Source: Snuella sedimenti (GTDB lineage: Bacteria > Bacteroidota > Bacteroidia > Flavobacteriales > Flavobacteriaceae). From it: a stretch of 64,000 nt of DNA. The stretch is taken from assembly GCF_016428595.1 (NCBI RefSeq), contig NZ_JAELVQ010000011.1, positions 1-64,000 on the forward strand, written 5' to 3'. A model generated the notes under the pieces. The model was not told the origin of the DNA, made no database searches, and was given only the letters and a program-made list of their open reading frames with translations. Made by a program: the position numbers and the translations under genes. Below are positions 34,397 to 43,547 of this stretch, in pieces (positions within the stretch are counted from its first letter, which is position 1; each line of letters starts with the position of its first letter).

Positions 34397-34847
34397 AGAA
34401 CCCCTAAAGCAAGTACTCTATAGTCAATGTCGTATGGTTGTAAGATCACGGCTTGATACCATCCGGAAAACCATCCAAGAGTTGGAAGAATCATTAGAAT
34501 CGGAAACCAAGAGTACAGCAGGCGATAAACATGAAACTGGGCGTGCCATGGTACAACTGGAACGTGAAAAGTTAGGGCAACAATTGGCTGAAATTCAAAA
34601 AAACAATCAAGTTTTAGCAAAAATTGATGTTTCTAAATCTTCAGAAGCAATAGGTTTAGGGAGTATCGTGTTTACTTCAAGTGGCAATTATTTTATTGCT
34701 ATAAGTACTGGTGAGTTGGTTGTGGATAATCAAAAGTTCTATGCTATTTCTATGAGTGCTCCCATTGCAAAAGTATTGTTAGGAAAACGCGTTGGGGATG
34801 AGATTCATTTTAGAATGCAAACGTTTAGAATTGAAGCTGTTTTTTAG
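34377..34847 (+). CDS. GreA/GreB-like transcript cleavage factor relative
   Basis: A 156-aa protein with an N-terminal coiled coil (about 20-85) containing the GreA-type STAGDKHETGRAM motif, and a C-terminal FKBP-like globular part (about 90-156: GSIVFTSSGNYFIAIS, SAPIAKVLLGKRVGDEI). The P-x-A-x-x-L-x-G-x-x-x-G-D ending is the Gre C-terminal signature. Such proteins are often wrongly labelled 3-oxoacyl-ACP synthase in flavobacterial genomes (memory). It may bind RNA polymerase's secondary channel. The start overlaps mtgA by 20 bp. Confidence 0.78.
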   Translation: MTEQINKEPLKQVLYSQCRMVVRSRLDTIRKTIQELEESLESETKSTAGDKHETGRAMVQLEREKLGQQLAEIQKNNQVLAKIDVSKSSEAIGLGSIVFTSSGNYFIAISTGELVVDNQKFYAISMSAPIAKVLLGKRVGDEIHFRMQTFRIEAVF

Positions 34848-34852
34848 TGGGA

Positions 34853-35761
34853 TTAAGGCATGGTTAAAGAAATTTCCTTGCCAGTTTTCAAAGCACCATC
34901 ATGTTCAAAAAACACCGTGTCACCATTCAAATCAGCTTCTATTAAATAATAATGGCCTTTAAAATAACAATGCTTTACAGTGGCTTTTAAATTAGACTTG
35001 TTTACAAGCTTCAATTGATGTGCATAAACGATGCGGTTGTTTATAACATTAAATTCTCCAAAAAACGAAGCTGTTAACGGCGTTTTGGGGTTCTTGAATA
35101 ACTGTTCGGGAATGTCATTAACTTCTATTTGTTTATCGTTAAGTACTAGCATCCGGTCGGCATAACCAAGTACATCGTCTTTGTCATGTGTTGCAACAAT
35201 ACACGAAATATGATGTGTTTTTAAGTACTTAAAGAGACTTCTTCGTAGGGATTGTTTTTTAAAATTATCGATGTGACTAAATGGTTCGTCCAATAAAATA
35301 ATTTCTGGCTGTTTGGCCAAAGCCCGAGCTAAGGCGACACGTTGTTTCTGGCCACCGCTTAAGGTTTTAACCTTGGTTTTTGAAAATGGTGTGAGCTCAA
35401 CCACCTCCAGTAGTTCTGCAGTACGTTGTTGCTTCTCTTCGGGATAGAAATTAGAAAGGAACTTCCCTATGTTTTCTTCTACGGTAATAAATGGCATCAA
35501 ATCGAATTCCTGGGCAACATATTTCATAAAATCATACCCAACCACCAAGTTGAATTTTGGGCCTAAAATTTCGGTGTTGTCCCAAAGAATATGCCCCGAA
35601 TCAAGGTCGTATTCACCATATAAAACTTTTAATAGAGTACTTTTTCCCGAGCCACTTTCTCCTATAATCGAGAGATGCTCCCCTTTTTTAACTTTAAAAT
35701 TGAGATTTTTTAGAATAGTGGTTTTATTGTACGAAAAACTAAGGTTTTTAACTTGAAGCAT
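34853..35761 (-). CDS. Orphan ABC transporter ATP-binding protein
   Basis: A 302-aa ATPase. Walker A GESGSGKST (about 35-43), Q-loop QEFDLMP, signature LSGGQKQRVALARALA, Walker B IILLDEPF, H-loop ATHDKDD. A ~90-aa C-terminal TOBE-like domain (residues 215-302) resembles PotA/FbpC-type importers. No permease or binding protein lies nearby, so it either serves a distant permease or is a regulatory ATPase. It is convergent with the Gre-like gene (5-bp gap). Confidence 0.88.
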   Translation of the reverse strand: MLQVKNLSFSYNKTTILKNLNFKVKKGEHLSIIGESGSGKSTLLKVLYGEYDLDSGHILWDNTEILGPKFNLVVGYDFMKYVAQEFDLMPFITVEENIGKFLSNFYPEEKQQRTAELLEVVELTPFSKTKVKTLSGGQKQRVALARALAKQPEIILLDEPFSHIDNFKKQSLRRSLFKYLKTHHISCIVATHDKDDVLGYADRMLVLNDKQIEVNDIPEQLFKNPKTPLTASFFGEFNVINNRIVYAHQLKLVNKSNLKATVKHCYFKGHYYLIEADLNGDTVFFEHDGALKTGKEISLTMP

Positions 35762-35831
35762 AGTTTGGCAAAAATACTATAAAAAATATGATCCCGAAGT
35801 TAGGGCCCGAACTGAAAACCGAATTTCTAAA

Positions 35832-37925
35832 TTAATATTTATTTGCCTTATTTGGCAATGCTTTAAATCCCATGTTGTACAGTGTGAAACCAAAAATATC
35901 GGCATATTGATCGATGATTTTACTAATTGGAGTACCAGCACCATGCCCTGCATCAGTTTCAATGCGTATTAATACAGGGTTGGGGGCTATTTGTTTATGT
36001 TGTAGCTCGGCTGCAAATTTAAAGCTATGAGCCGGGACTACACGGTCATCATGATCCGCTGTAGTTATTAAAGTTGCAGGATAGACCGTGCCGGCTTTCA
36101 CATTATGGACAGGCGAATAACCTCTAAGGTATTCGAACATGGTTTTACTGTCGTTGGCTGTTCCGTAATCATAAGCCCATCCAGCACCAGCAGTAAAAGT
36201 GTGGTAGCGCAACATGTCTAAAACACCTACTGCTGGCAGTGCTACTTTAGCCAGATCGGGGCGTTGGGTCATGGTTGCTCCAACCAATAAGCCGCCATTA
36301 GAGCCTCCCCTAACGGCTAAATAATCAGAAGCCGTATAGTTGTTTTCAATTAAGTACTCGCCTGCAGCAATAAAATCATCGAATACGTTTTGTTTTTTAA
36401 GTTGAATTCCAGCATCGTGCCAAGAGCGACCATATTCACCGCCACCTCTTAAATTGGGAACAGCTAAAATACCGCCTAGCTCCATCCAAATAGCATTCGT
36501 AATACTAAAAGCAGGTGTTAGGCTTATATTAAATCCACCGTATCCGTACAAAATTGTTGGGTTTTTACCATTTTTCTGTAATCCTTTTTTATGGGTAATT
36601 ACCATAGGTATTTTAGTGCCATCCTTAGAAGTATAAAATACCTGATGACTTTCGTAATCAATACTATTAAAATCAATAGTAGGCTTCCAGTATAAAGTTG
36701 TTTTTCCCGAGTTAGGATCAAAGCCATAAATAGAAGAAGGTGTGTAGTAATTGGTAAAGGCATAGTACAAAGTTTTGTCTTTTCTTTTTCCGCTAAAACC
36801 ATTAGCGGTACCTATACCTGAAAGTTCGATTTCTCGAATTAATGTGCCTTTATAATCGTATTGTTTTAGCTTAGAATGAGCATCGGCCATATAATGAGCA
36901 AATAAGAACCCACCTCCTGTTGTGGGGCTTAATACTTGTTCGGTTTCTGGAATAAAATCCACCCAATGTTCTGGCGTAGGATTGTTCGCGTCAACTGTTA
37001 CAATTTTTTTGTTAGGAGCATGTAAGTTTGTAACTAGAAACAATGTGTTTCCATTATTTTCAATAACAGAAGTGTCGCTATCGGGATGGTCTAAAATGGT
37101 AATAAGCTTACTGTCTGGTTTAGTAAGGTCTTTTATAAAGAGTTTGTTTCCAGATGTTGCTATTTTAGCCGAGATAATCAAAAATTTGTTGTCTTCGGTA
37201 ACACTTCCGTAGACGTAACGATATTTTTCTTTTGGCGTACTGCCAAAAATTAAAAGATCCTCCGTTTGGGGTGTTCCTAGTTTGTGATAATACAACTTAT
37301 GTTGATCGGTTTTGGCAGATAGCTCACTGCCATTAGGTTTATCGTAGCTTGAATAGTAAAAACCTTCGTTTTTATACCACGCAATGTTGCCAAACTTTAC
37401 ATCAATGATCGTATCCTCCAAAAGGGCTTTGGTTTCGGTATCCATCAACAGAATTTTCCGCCAATCACTTCCTCCCTCAGAAATGGAATACGCTAAAGTT
37501 GAACCATCGTTAGAAAAACTCAAGCCTCCTAAAGAAATGGTGCCGTCTTTAGAAAAAGTGTTGGGATCTAAAAACACCTCATCTTCTCCTTTTTCTTTTT
37601 TCCTGTAAATAACATGTTGGTTTTGTAGACCATCATTTTTAGAGAAATAGGTGTATTGACCTTCAGTAAATGGTGCACCTATCTTTTCATAATTCCATAA
37701 ATGCGATAAGCGTTTTTTTAATGCATCCCTAAAAGGAATCTTTTCCAGATACATATTGGTCACCTCGTTTTGAGCGTTTACCCATGCTTCCGTTTCAGTA
37801 GCCCTGTCATTTTCTAACCAGCGATAAGGATCTTCTACTTCTATGCCAAAATAAGTATCTACAATGTCAACAGTTTTTGTTTCAGGGTAATTTATAAGTG
37901 CTTTTTTACAGGTTTTTGTATGCAT
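35832..37925 (-). CDS. S9 prolyl oligopeptidase (apparent cytoplasmic start; see frameshifted signal)
   Basis: A 697-aa prolyl oligopeptidase. N-terminal beta-propeller (about 60-420) opens with DPYRWLEN; alpha/beta-hydrolase domain carries Ser542 (GGSNGG), Asp627 (DHDDRVVP) and His661 (DAGHGAG), a complete triad. It cleaves after proline in short peptides. The annotated start (MHTKTC) lacks any export signal, unlike most Bacteroidota relatives. Directly upstream, in the neighbouring frame, is a perfect lipoprotein signal that would join this ORF if one A were added to the A-run at 37902-37907. Either a true frameshift or a sequence error. Confidence 0.9.
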   Translation of the reverse strand: MHTKTCKKALINYPETKTVDIVDTYFGIEVEDPYRWLENDRATETEAWVNAQNEVTNMYLEKIPFRDALKKRLSHLWNYEKIGAPFTEGQYTYFSKNDGLQNQHVIYRKKEKGEDEVFLDPNTFSKDGTISLGGLSFSNDGSTLAYSISEGGSDWRKILLMDTETKALLEDTIIDVKFGNIAWYKNEGFYYSSYDKPNGSELSAKTDQHKLYYHKLGTPQTEDLLIFGSTPKEKYRYVYGSVTEDNKFLIISAKIATSGNKLFIKDLTKPDSKLITILDHPDSDTSVIENNGNTLFLVTNLHAPNKKIVTVDANNPTPEHWVDFIPETEQVLSPTTGGGFLFAHYMADAHSKLKQYDYKGTLIREIELSGIGTANGFSGKRKDKTLYYAFTNYYTPSSIYGFDPNSGKTTLYWKPTIDFNSIDYESHQVFYTSKDGTKIPMVITHKKGLQKNGKNPTILYGYGGFNISLTPAFSITNAIWMELGGILAVPNLRGGGEYGRSWHDAGIQLKKQNVFDDFIAAGEYLIENNYTASDYLAVRGGSNGGLLVGATMTQRPDLAKVALPAVGVLDMLRYHTFTAGAGWAYDYGTANDSKTMFEYLRGYSPVHNVKAGTVYPATLITTADHDDRVVPAHSFKFAAELQHKQIAPNPVLIRIETDAGHGAGTPISKIIDQYADIFGFTLYNMGFKALPNKANKY

Positions 37926-37996
37926 ACCACAGAGATTATTGCTACTACAATACTACTAATTAATTTGTTGTTTATGTAATATATTAATGAAGTCAT
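37892..37996 (-). pseudogene. Out-of-frame lipoprotein signal of the S9 peptidase
   Basis: ATG at 37996 opens a 34-codon frame with a basic N-region, a hydrophobic core ([11 protein letters not shown]) and lipobox S-V-V-C at residue 25, then IQKPVKK and an early stop at 37892-37894. The peptidase frame continues as [14 protein letters not shown] from the same bases. The six A's (minus strand, 37902-37907) would need to be seven to fuse PVKK with ALINYPET seamlessly. Confidence 0.75.
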
Positions 37997-38121
37997 CTTG
38001 ACTTTTTCTATTTCTGAAAATGACTGAAAGATCATTTCAATTTGCAATGCATTAAAAATAACGAAAACCCTTCCATTTTTGTCGTTGGTCTTAAAGTTTA
38101 TGCTTTATAAGCTAATTGCAT

Positions 38122-38129
38122 TACTTTTG
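38122..38129 (+). promoter_or_regulatory. -7 box for M28 peptidase gene
   Basis: TACTTTTG fits TAnnTTTG, 21 bp before the ATG. No clear -33 element. Confidence 0.4.
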
Positions 38130-38149
38130 ACTTTAAAATTAAACTTTTT

Positions 38150-39106
38150 ATGAAAAAGCCCTTTTTAGTTTTATTATTAGCAGTAAGTTGCTTTTCGTTG
38201 TTTTCCCAGTCTGAAATTACTGAAAGCGAGATTAAAGAGCATATTCAGTTTTTGACATCCGAAAAAAATGGAGGGCGTTATCCGGGAGGAAAGGAAAACA
38301 AACGTGTTGTTAAGTATTTAAGAAAGGAATTTAAGGCTATGGGGTTGGAGGCTTTTAATAAAGGGTACAAACAAACTTTTGATGCACCTCTGCGGGTAGA
38401 GAAAGGAGTTGAAGAAAAACCAGTGGTTACAACGTGTAATGTTGTTGGTTTTATTGAAGGGAATGATCCGGAATTAAAAAATGAATATATTGTTTTAGGA
38501 GCACATTACGACCATTTAGGGCTTGGTGGGCCATCTTCTAAATCGGATAAAAAAAACACTATTCATTTTGGAGCAGATGATAATGCCAGTGGAACAGCTG
38601 CTTTATTGGAAATTGCCGAGAAGTTTGTGTCTCAAAAAGAACAGTTAAAGCGCAGTGTTTTATTTATTGCATTTGGAGCAGAAGAGCAAGGACTTTTAGG
38701 GAGCAAGTACTTTGTGGAACACCCTACTGTTCCACTTTCCCAAATTAAACTCATGATAAACATGGATATGGTAGGAAGAATGAATACCGAAAAACATGTC
38801 TACATGGGAGGGGCAGGCACCTTTCCAGATGGTGTTGAATTCATGAAATCACTTGGTAAATCTTTAGGAGTAAATCCAATAGTACATGCTGGATCTGTAG
38901 GAGGATCGGATCATGTATCATTTTATAAGAAAGGCATATCGGTTTTAGGAATGCATACTGGAGGCCATCCGCAATATCATACACCAGAGGACACATTGGA
39001 CTTGATTAATTTACCAGGAGAAAAACTGGTTTGTGAATATATTTTTCAAACCATTTTAAAAAAGGCCTCTTCACGTGAAAATTTATATTTTATTAATCAA
39101 GATTAA
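38150..39106 (+). CDS. Secreted M28-family zinc peptidase
   Basis: A 318-aa protein with a signal peptide ending near SLFSQ (residue 20). M28 zinc ligands are traceable: His119 (GAHYDHLG), Asp143 (GADDNASG), catalytic Glu178-Glu179 (GAEEQGLLG), Asp in INMDMVGRM, and His near the C-terminus (PQYHTPEDT). Family: aminopeptidases or glutaminyl-cyclase-like enzymes, exported. Divergent from the S9 peptidase; both probably complete peptide digestion outside the cytoplasm. Confidence 0.93.
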   Translation: MKKPFLVLLLAVSCFSLFSQSEITESEIKEHIQFLTSEKNGGRYPGGKENKRVVKYLRKEFKAMGLEAFNKGYKQTFDAPLRVEKGVEEKPVVTTCNVVGFIEGNDPELKNEYIVLGAHYDHLGLGGPSSKSDKKNTIHFGADDNASGTAALLEIAEKFVSQKEQLKRSVLFIAFGAEEQGLLGSKYFVEHPTVPLSQIKLMINMDMVGRMNTEKHVYMGGAGTFPDGVEFMKSLGKSLGVNPIVHAGSVGGSDHVSFYKKGISVLGMHTGGHPQYHTPEDTLDLINLPGEKLVCEYIFQTILKKASSRENLYFINQD

Positions 39107-39138
39107 AGCCAATCATGAGGTCTGAAAAGTGATTAATT

Positions 39139-39255
39139 TTGTTCATTCAGAGCCTTTCGGCTGTGGCTCAAGACAGGCTAAATCGAAGAATATTAATTCG
39201 TTAAAATCAACAAATTATATTTTAAAAGATTCTTCATTTCATTCAGAATGAACAA
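39139..39255. repeat. Imperfect inverted repeat
   Basis: Terminal arms TTGTTCATTC (39139-39148) and GAATGAACAA (39246-39255) are perfectly complementary; inside them CGAAGAAT and ATTCTTC also pair, together with a GCC-TTTC-GGC minihairpin near 39152. It resembles the short intergenic elements scattered through flavobacterial genomes. Confidence 0.55.
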
Positions 39256-39454
39256 CATAAAAGTATAATGAGTACTAAAGTCATGTATTAGGTTTGCTTC
39301 ATGTTTATCGGTAGGCTGAGGTCTTCGTTATTAATGTAAATGATTGATAGCTATGTTTTGTTGGTCTCATTAAAACTCTGGAATTTTAAGTGGATACCAG
39401 CCACAGTTTATCTTTAGCAAAGACAAAATACAGGTATGACAAAGGGTGTGTTCC

Positions 39455-39516
39455 CTTACTTTTTTCCATTGCCGAAAAAAGTAAGCAAAAAAGTCTAGGC
39501 TTACGATAAAACCCTG
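39455..39516. repeat. Direct repeat copy 1
   Basis: It starts CTTACTTTTTT-ccattgccg-AAAAAAGTAAG, an 11-bp perfect stem, then CAAAAAAGTCTAGGCTTACG and ATAAAACCCTG. Almost identical to 39772-39831. Confidence 0.75.
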
Positions 39517-39673
39517 ATAAAATGCTACGGTATCCCCATCCACGGATGAAAATACCTCCCCCTCATTGCTTCGGGGTCAAACAAGATTTTCATACTTATA
39601 CCCTCGCTGCTACCTTGATTTTTAGGGGTTTTATCGGTAGGCCGGAATCCATCTTCTCTTTATTTTTCCTTGT

Positions 39674-39691
39674 CCTGCCTGCGCAGGCAGG
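39674..39691. repeat. CCTGCCTGCGCAGGCAGG palindrome
   Basis: A perfect 18-bp GC-rich palindrome, out of character with the AT-rich surroundings. This core is a common intergenic repeat in Bacteroidota and other phyla. Confidence 0.7.
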
Positions 39692-39771
39692 CATCTACGT
39701 TTGGATATGTATATAAAAAGCCATGTTTTGTATTATGTTTGGAATCGTTGGTTAGGACTGTATTATAATCT

Positions 39772-39831
39772 CTTACTTTTCCATTGCCGAAAAAAATAAG
39801 CAAAAAAGTCTAGGCTTACGATAAAACCCTG
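39772..39831. repeat. Direct repeat copy 2
   Basis: Second copy of the 39455-39516 element, two bases shorter in the T-run and with one change in the right stem (AATAAG for AGTAAG), so its hairpin is weakened. Confidence 0.75.
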
Positions 39832-39910
39832 CTTAAATAATGAAGGTATAGATATTTCGCTTACGTTCAATATGACAATATAGATAAAACCTCTTGTGAA
39901 ATTGGAGTAC

Positions 39911-39944
39911 AAAAAAGGTCTTTCGATACAATAAAAGACCTTTT
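39911..39944 (-). terminator. Terminator after M1 peptidase gene
   Basis: AAAAGGTCTTT (39913-39923) pairs with AAAGACCTTTT (39934-39944), an 11-bp stem; the minus-strand exit runs into T's. It follows the M1 stop by about 30 bp. Confidence 0.75.
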
Positions 39945-39973
39945 ATACCCTTAATTTATTTGTTTAACAAAAA

Positions 39974-41812
39974 CTACATCTTGTTATTGAGCTTATTAAC
40001 ATCTGCCATCCTATACTTAGGATCTATTTCAACACTCTTTACAGTTTTTGCAGCAGTAAAACTATACGTAGGATAAGCCCAAGCCCAGTCTTTTATAATG
40101 GTTGCCTTAGTTGGTTTTTCACCACGCATCATTTGTAATGGGATGTAATAGTCTTGCGTAGAACCATCTGTATAGGTAACAGTTAGGTCTATAGGCATGG
40201 GCATTAAACCAATACGTTCCAGGGTAACGGTATTACCATCAACCGATTTAACACCGTAATCGATAGTGTTGGTTGTTTGCGCAAAATCGATTAAATACCA
40301 ATCCAATTCCAATCCAGATACTTTTTCTGCACTCCTAATAATATCGATAGGCACTGGATGTTTAAACTTAAAGTCGTTAAAGTATTTTTTTATTGTTTGC
40401 TTTAGGTTGTCTTCACCAATAACATAACCTAATTGAGACAAAAACACAAAACCTTTGTAATAAGCCGAAATGCTGTAAGACTTATTCAAGTTATGCCTGT
40501 CGGCATGAGCAGTTAGGGGTTCTTCATGGCCCGACTTGGCGAGGTAAGCATAGGTGTCGAACACCTTGGTTCGCGACATGTCAAAGTCCGTTTTTAGTAT
40601 ATGACTACCGGCCAGTTCCCCAAAATATTCCGTAAACCCCTCATCCATCCAGTAATGTCGCGCCTCGTTGGTAGCCAGTAAGAACTGAAACCAGGTATGT
40701 GCCATTTCGTGTGCGGTTACACCAAATAAACCATCAAAACTACCTTCTCCTAGTATGAGCGTACACATGGCATACTCCATACCGCCGTCACCTCCTTGAA
40801 TGATAGAATATTGATTGTAAGGGTATGTCCCAATGTTGGTACTGTAAAACTGCATCAACTCAACCGCTTTGGGTTGCAAGCGCTTCCAGTTCTTTAGTTT
40901 ATCCGATGGCATGGTCTTTTTATACAAAAAGTGAAGCAAGGGACCGTTAGGCACCTGCTTGGTGTCATGATTAAAATCGGGATCGGCAGCCCAGGTAAAA
41001 TCATGTACATTGGGCGCTTTAAAGTGCCAAGTAAGCTTATCGCTTTGTGCAGGAGTAACAGTTCCCGTTTCATAGCCATGTCCAATTGTATTAGGGTTTT
41101 GTAAATACCCTGTGCCGCCCACAACATAGTTTTTATCAATAGTTAATTTTACATCAAAATTACCCCAAACACCATGAAATTCTCTTCCAATATAGGGGTC
41201 GGCATGCCAGCCTTCAAAATCGTATTCAGCCAGCTTAGGATACCATTGTGCCATAGATAGAACCACACCTTCCTTGTTATTCCTTCCGGAGCGACGAATT
41301 TGAACTGGCACCTGTGCGTTAAAGATCATATCGAAAGTTACCTTTTCTCCTGGTTGAATGGGTTTTGCAAGGTCGACCTCCAATACAGTGCCAACAGTTT
41401 CATATTTTAAAACTGTCCCATTTTGTTTTAAGGAGCTTACTTTTATATACCCTATTTCATCAGGGCTTAACTTGCTAATCCTATCCTTTACCCTACCATC
41501 TGGATCTGCAATGGTTCGTGAACGCACATCCATTTCGCTTCCTGGTTGAAAAGCGTTGAAATATAAGTGATAATATACTCGATTCAATACATCGGGAGAA
41601 TTGTTTGTATACACTAAGATTTGTTTTCCGTCATACCGATAGGTGTTTACATCCATGTCAATTTCCATAGTATAGTCTACATGTTGCTGCCAATATCCTG
41701 GTTTTTGGGTACTGGGAACACTTGGTATAGCAGAAGATGGTACAGATACTGTCTTAGTACTTGTGCAAGCAAAAAGAACACTAATAAAGAAAAAAGCTAA
41801 AAATCGTTTCAT
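39974..41812 (-). CDS. M1-family metallopeptidase lipoprotein
   Basis: A 612-aa aminopeptidase-like protein. Lipoprotein signal ending F-A-C (Cys16). The zinc site is HEMAH (His368, Glu369, His372) with the third ligand Glu391 in YWMDEGFTEYF. The exopeptidase motif GGMEY (within GGDGGMEYA) precedes it. The N-terminal beta domain (YHLYFNAFQPGSEMD and GWHADPYIGREFHGVWGNFDV) is of the M1 type. Envelope-located peptide hydrolysis is expected. It is followed by a terminator and stands apart from the S8 gene by a terminator as well. Confidence 0.92.
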   Translation of the reverse strand: MKRFLAFFFISVLFACTSTKTVSVPSSAIPSVPSTQKPGYWQQHVDYTMEIDMDVNTYRYDGKQILVYTNNSPDVLNRVYYHLYFNAFQPGSEMDVRSRTIADPDGRVKDRISKLSPDEIGYIKVSSLKQNGTVLKYETVGTVLEVDLAKPIQPGEKVTFDMIFNAQVPVQIRRSGRNNKEGVVLSMAQWYPKLAEYDFEGWHADPYIGREFHGVWGNFDVKLTIDKNYVVGGTGYLQNPNTIGHGYETGTVTPAQSDKLTWHFKAPNVHDFTWAADPDFNHDTKQVPNGPLLHFLYKKTMPSDKLKNWKRLQPKAVELMQFYSTNIGTYPYNQYSIIQGGDGGMEYAMCTLILGEGSFDGLFGVTAHEMAHTWFQFLLATNEARHYWMDEGFTEYFGELAGSHILKTDFDMSRTKVFDTYAYLAKSGHEEPLTAHADRHNLNKSYSISAYYKGFVFLSQLGYVIGEDNLKQTIKKYFNDFKFKHPVPIDIIRSAEKVSGLELDWYLIDFAQTTNTIDYGVKSVDGNTVTLERIGLMPMPIDLTVTYTDGSTQDYYIPLQMMRGEKPTKATIIKDWAWAYPTYSFTAAKTVKSVEIDPKYRMADVNKLNNKM

Positions 41813-41874
41813 ACGTTAGAGTTTATTGTTTTTTATCTAAAAGCTGTCCGTAGACTGAACAGGGCATTAAAGTT

Positions 41875-41901
41875 GAAAAAAAAGAGGCTATAAAAGCCTC
41901 T
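41875..41901 (-). terminator. Terminator after S8 protease gene
   Basis: AGAGGCT (41883-41889) and AGCCTCT (41895-41901) pair; on the minus strand the stem is followed by eight T's (41875-41882). It lies 20 bp after the S8 stop. Confidence 0.88.
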
Positions 41902-41921
41902 CTTTATAAAAATTATTACAA

Positions 41922-43526
41922 TTAAAGTTTAGACGCCATAATTAAGGCATTATAAGCATTAACCATTTTTCCTGATTTTGTTAAATTGGCAAATGGCTGA
42001 ATATTTTCGGCATCACCACCAACAATGACTTTTGTTTTTACTGCAAGTCCAGAATCCATAAGTATTTGTTTTACTTCTGAAGCTTTTAACTTAGGGAAAT
42101 ACGACCGTATTAAAGCCGCAACACCAGCAACAGCAGGAGCTGCCATAGACGTACCGCCTTTGGTATCGTACTCATTTTCGGGTGTTGTGGAATACACTTT
42201 GGCTCCAGGAGCGAACACATCAACATTTATTTTTCCGTAATTAGAAAAACCTGCAATCATTTCTGTACCATACTTAGGCTCTAAAGCACCAACAGTTATA
42301 AAGGTATCGGATACTTCTGGACCATTATTTACCTGATCGTTGGGATAACAAGCTTTTTTGTCTAGATCTTGACTTTCGTTTCCAGCTGCATTCACAAACA
42401 ATACATCTTTTTTTCCGGCATAGGCAATAGCTTCACGAACCCAGTCGCTATGAGTTGAGTAGTATTTACCAAAGCTTCCATTAATGATTTTTGCTCCATT
42501 ATCAACGGCATAACGAATGGCCAATGCAATATCTTTATCGTACTCATCTCCGTTGGGTACTGCACGAATACTCATAATTTGCACATTGTTTGCAACGCCA
42601 TTAGCGCCTTTACCATTATTGCGTTCAGCAGCGATAATACCAGCAACGTGCGTCCCGTGGCTTTCACTTTTCTTAACAGGCTTTACATTGCCATTTCCAT
42701 AATATTTGGTAGACATATCATCAGGATTATCACCAGTAACACGTCCTTTAAGATCTTTATTAAGATTAGCATTCAAGCGATCTGTAAAGTGCTCTATACC
42801 GTTTTTTAACTCTTTCTTAAAATCGGAAACAGAATCCATGCCTAAACTGTAAACATACTTTATCATAGAGGCTGCTTTTTCTAAGGACTCATCTTCTGTT
42901 TTAATACCCTCAACATCAGCTTTAGTATAGTCCGATTTGTTTAAATGTTTAGAAACAGCTTCATCGGCAATAGATAGTTGTTGCAGGAACTGCTCGTAAT
43001 TGGTTTTAAGTCCTGTGTATTTTTGATAATCTTTTTCGTATTCGGCTTTAGCACGCTCATAATCTGGATGATCGGTCATATTGTTAGCAAGGATACGAAC
43101 AAACTCTAATTGCTCATCGTAACCATCACCTAAAAAGTTCCAACCGTGTACATCATCCACATAACCGTTTTTGTCATCATCCTTACCATTATTTGGTATT
43201 TCATCTGTATTGGTCCAAATCACGTCATCAAGATCTTCATGATCGATATCAATTCCTGAATCGATCACGGCTACAATAACGGATTTTCCTTTTTGACCTT
43301 TAATGATTTCTGCGTAAGCCTTGTCAACACTCATGCCTGGAATGGTGTCTTTTATTAAATCCAGATGCCCCCAATTGTGTTTTTCAGCTTCTGTTAATTC
43401 TGACACCTTTAATGGAATGGTATCGATATTCTCAATAGGTGTCGATATAATATTGGCGGTACTTCCACAACCAGTAATTATAGTGGCAGCAAAGGCAGCC
43501 GCAGTTAGTATTCTAAATGTTCTCAT
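41922..43526 (-). CDS. S8 subtilisin-like protease lipoprotein
   Basis: A 534-aa subtilase. Lipobox I-T-G-C (Cys20). Catalytic triad: Asp89 (VIDSGIDIDHEDL), His290 (ESHGTHVAGI), Ser460 (GGTSMAAP). About 200 residues separate Asp from His, far more than in subtilisin (~30), because of a lysine/glutamate-rich helical insert (about 130-285). The insert is a known feature of some Bacteroidota S8 proteases. The oxyanion Asn lies in NAAGNES. No C-terminal sorting domain. It follows the metallo-hydrolase gene by 21 bp, likely one transcript. Confidence 0.92.
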   Translation of the reverse strand: MRTFRILTAAAFAATIITGCGSTANIISTPIENIDTIPLKVSELTEAEKHNWGHLDLIKDTIPGMSVDKAYAEIIKGQKGKSVIVAVIDSGIDIDHEDLDDVIWTNTDEIPNNGKDDDKNGYVDDVHGWNFLGDGYDEQLEFVRILANNMTDHPDYERAKAEYEKDYQKYTGLKTNYEQFLQQLSIADEAVSKHLNKSDYTKADVEGIKTEDESLEKAASMIKYVYSLGMDSVSDFKKELKNGIEHFTDRLNANLNKDLKGRVTGDNPDDMSTKYYGNGNVKPVKKSESHGTHVAGIIAAERNNGKGANGVANNVQIMSIRAVPNGDEYDKDIALAIRYAVDNGAKIINGSFGKYYSTHSDWVREAIAYAGKKDVLFVNAAGNESQDLDKKACYPNDQVNNGPEVSDTFITVGALEPKYGTEMIAGFSNYGKINVDVFAPGAKVYSTTPENEYDTKGGTSMAAPAVAGVAALIRSYFPKLKASEVKQILMDSGLAVKTKVIVGGDAENIQPFANLTKSGKMVNAYNALIMASKL

Positions 43527-43547
43527 TATTCTTTATTAGTGTAAATT

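Larger units (their letters stand above)
39107..39973. other. 867-bp repeat island without genes
   Basis: The longest gene-free stretch of the window. It holds an imperfect inverted repeat (39139-39255), two near-identical 60-bp direct repeats (39455-39516 and 39772-39831), a pair of complementary GATAAAACCC/GGGTTTTATC segments, an 18-bp perfect palindrome (39674-39691) and an M1-gene terminator. The open frame 39522-39716 encodes repeat DNA and is not a gene. No transposase remnant was recognised. Confidence 0.7.

Noticed and set aside
39522-39716. 64-codon open frame in the repeat island
   Set aside because: Its C-terminal part is a translation of the CCTGCCTGCGCAGGCAGG repeat; nothing suggests a real protein.
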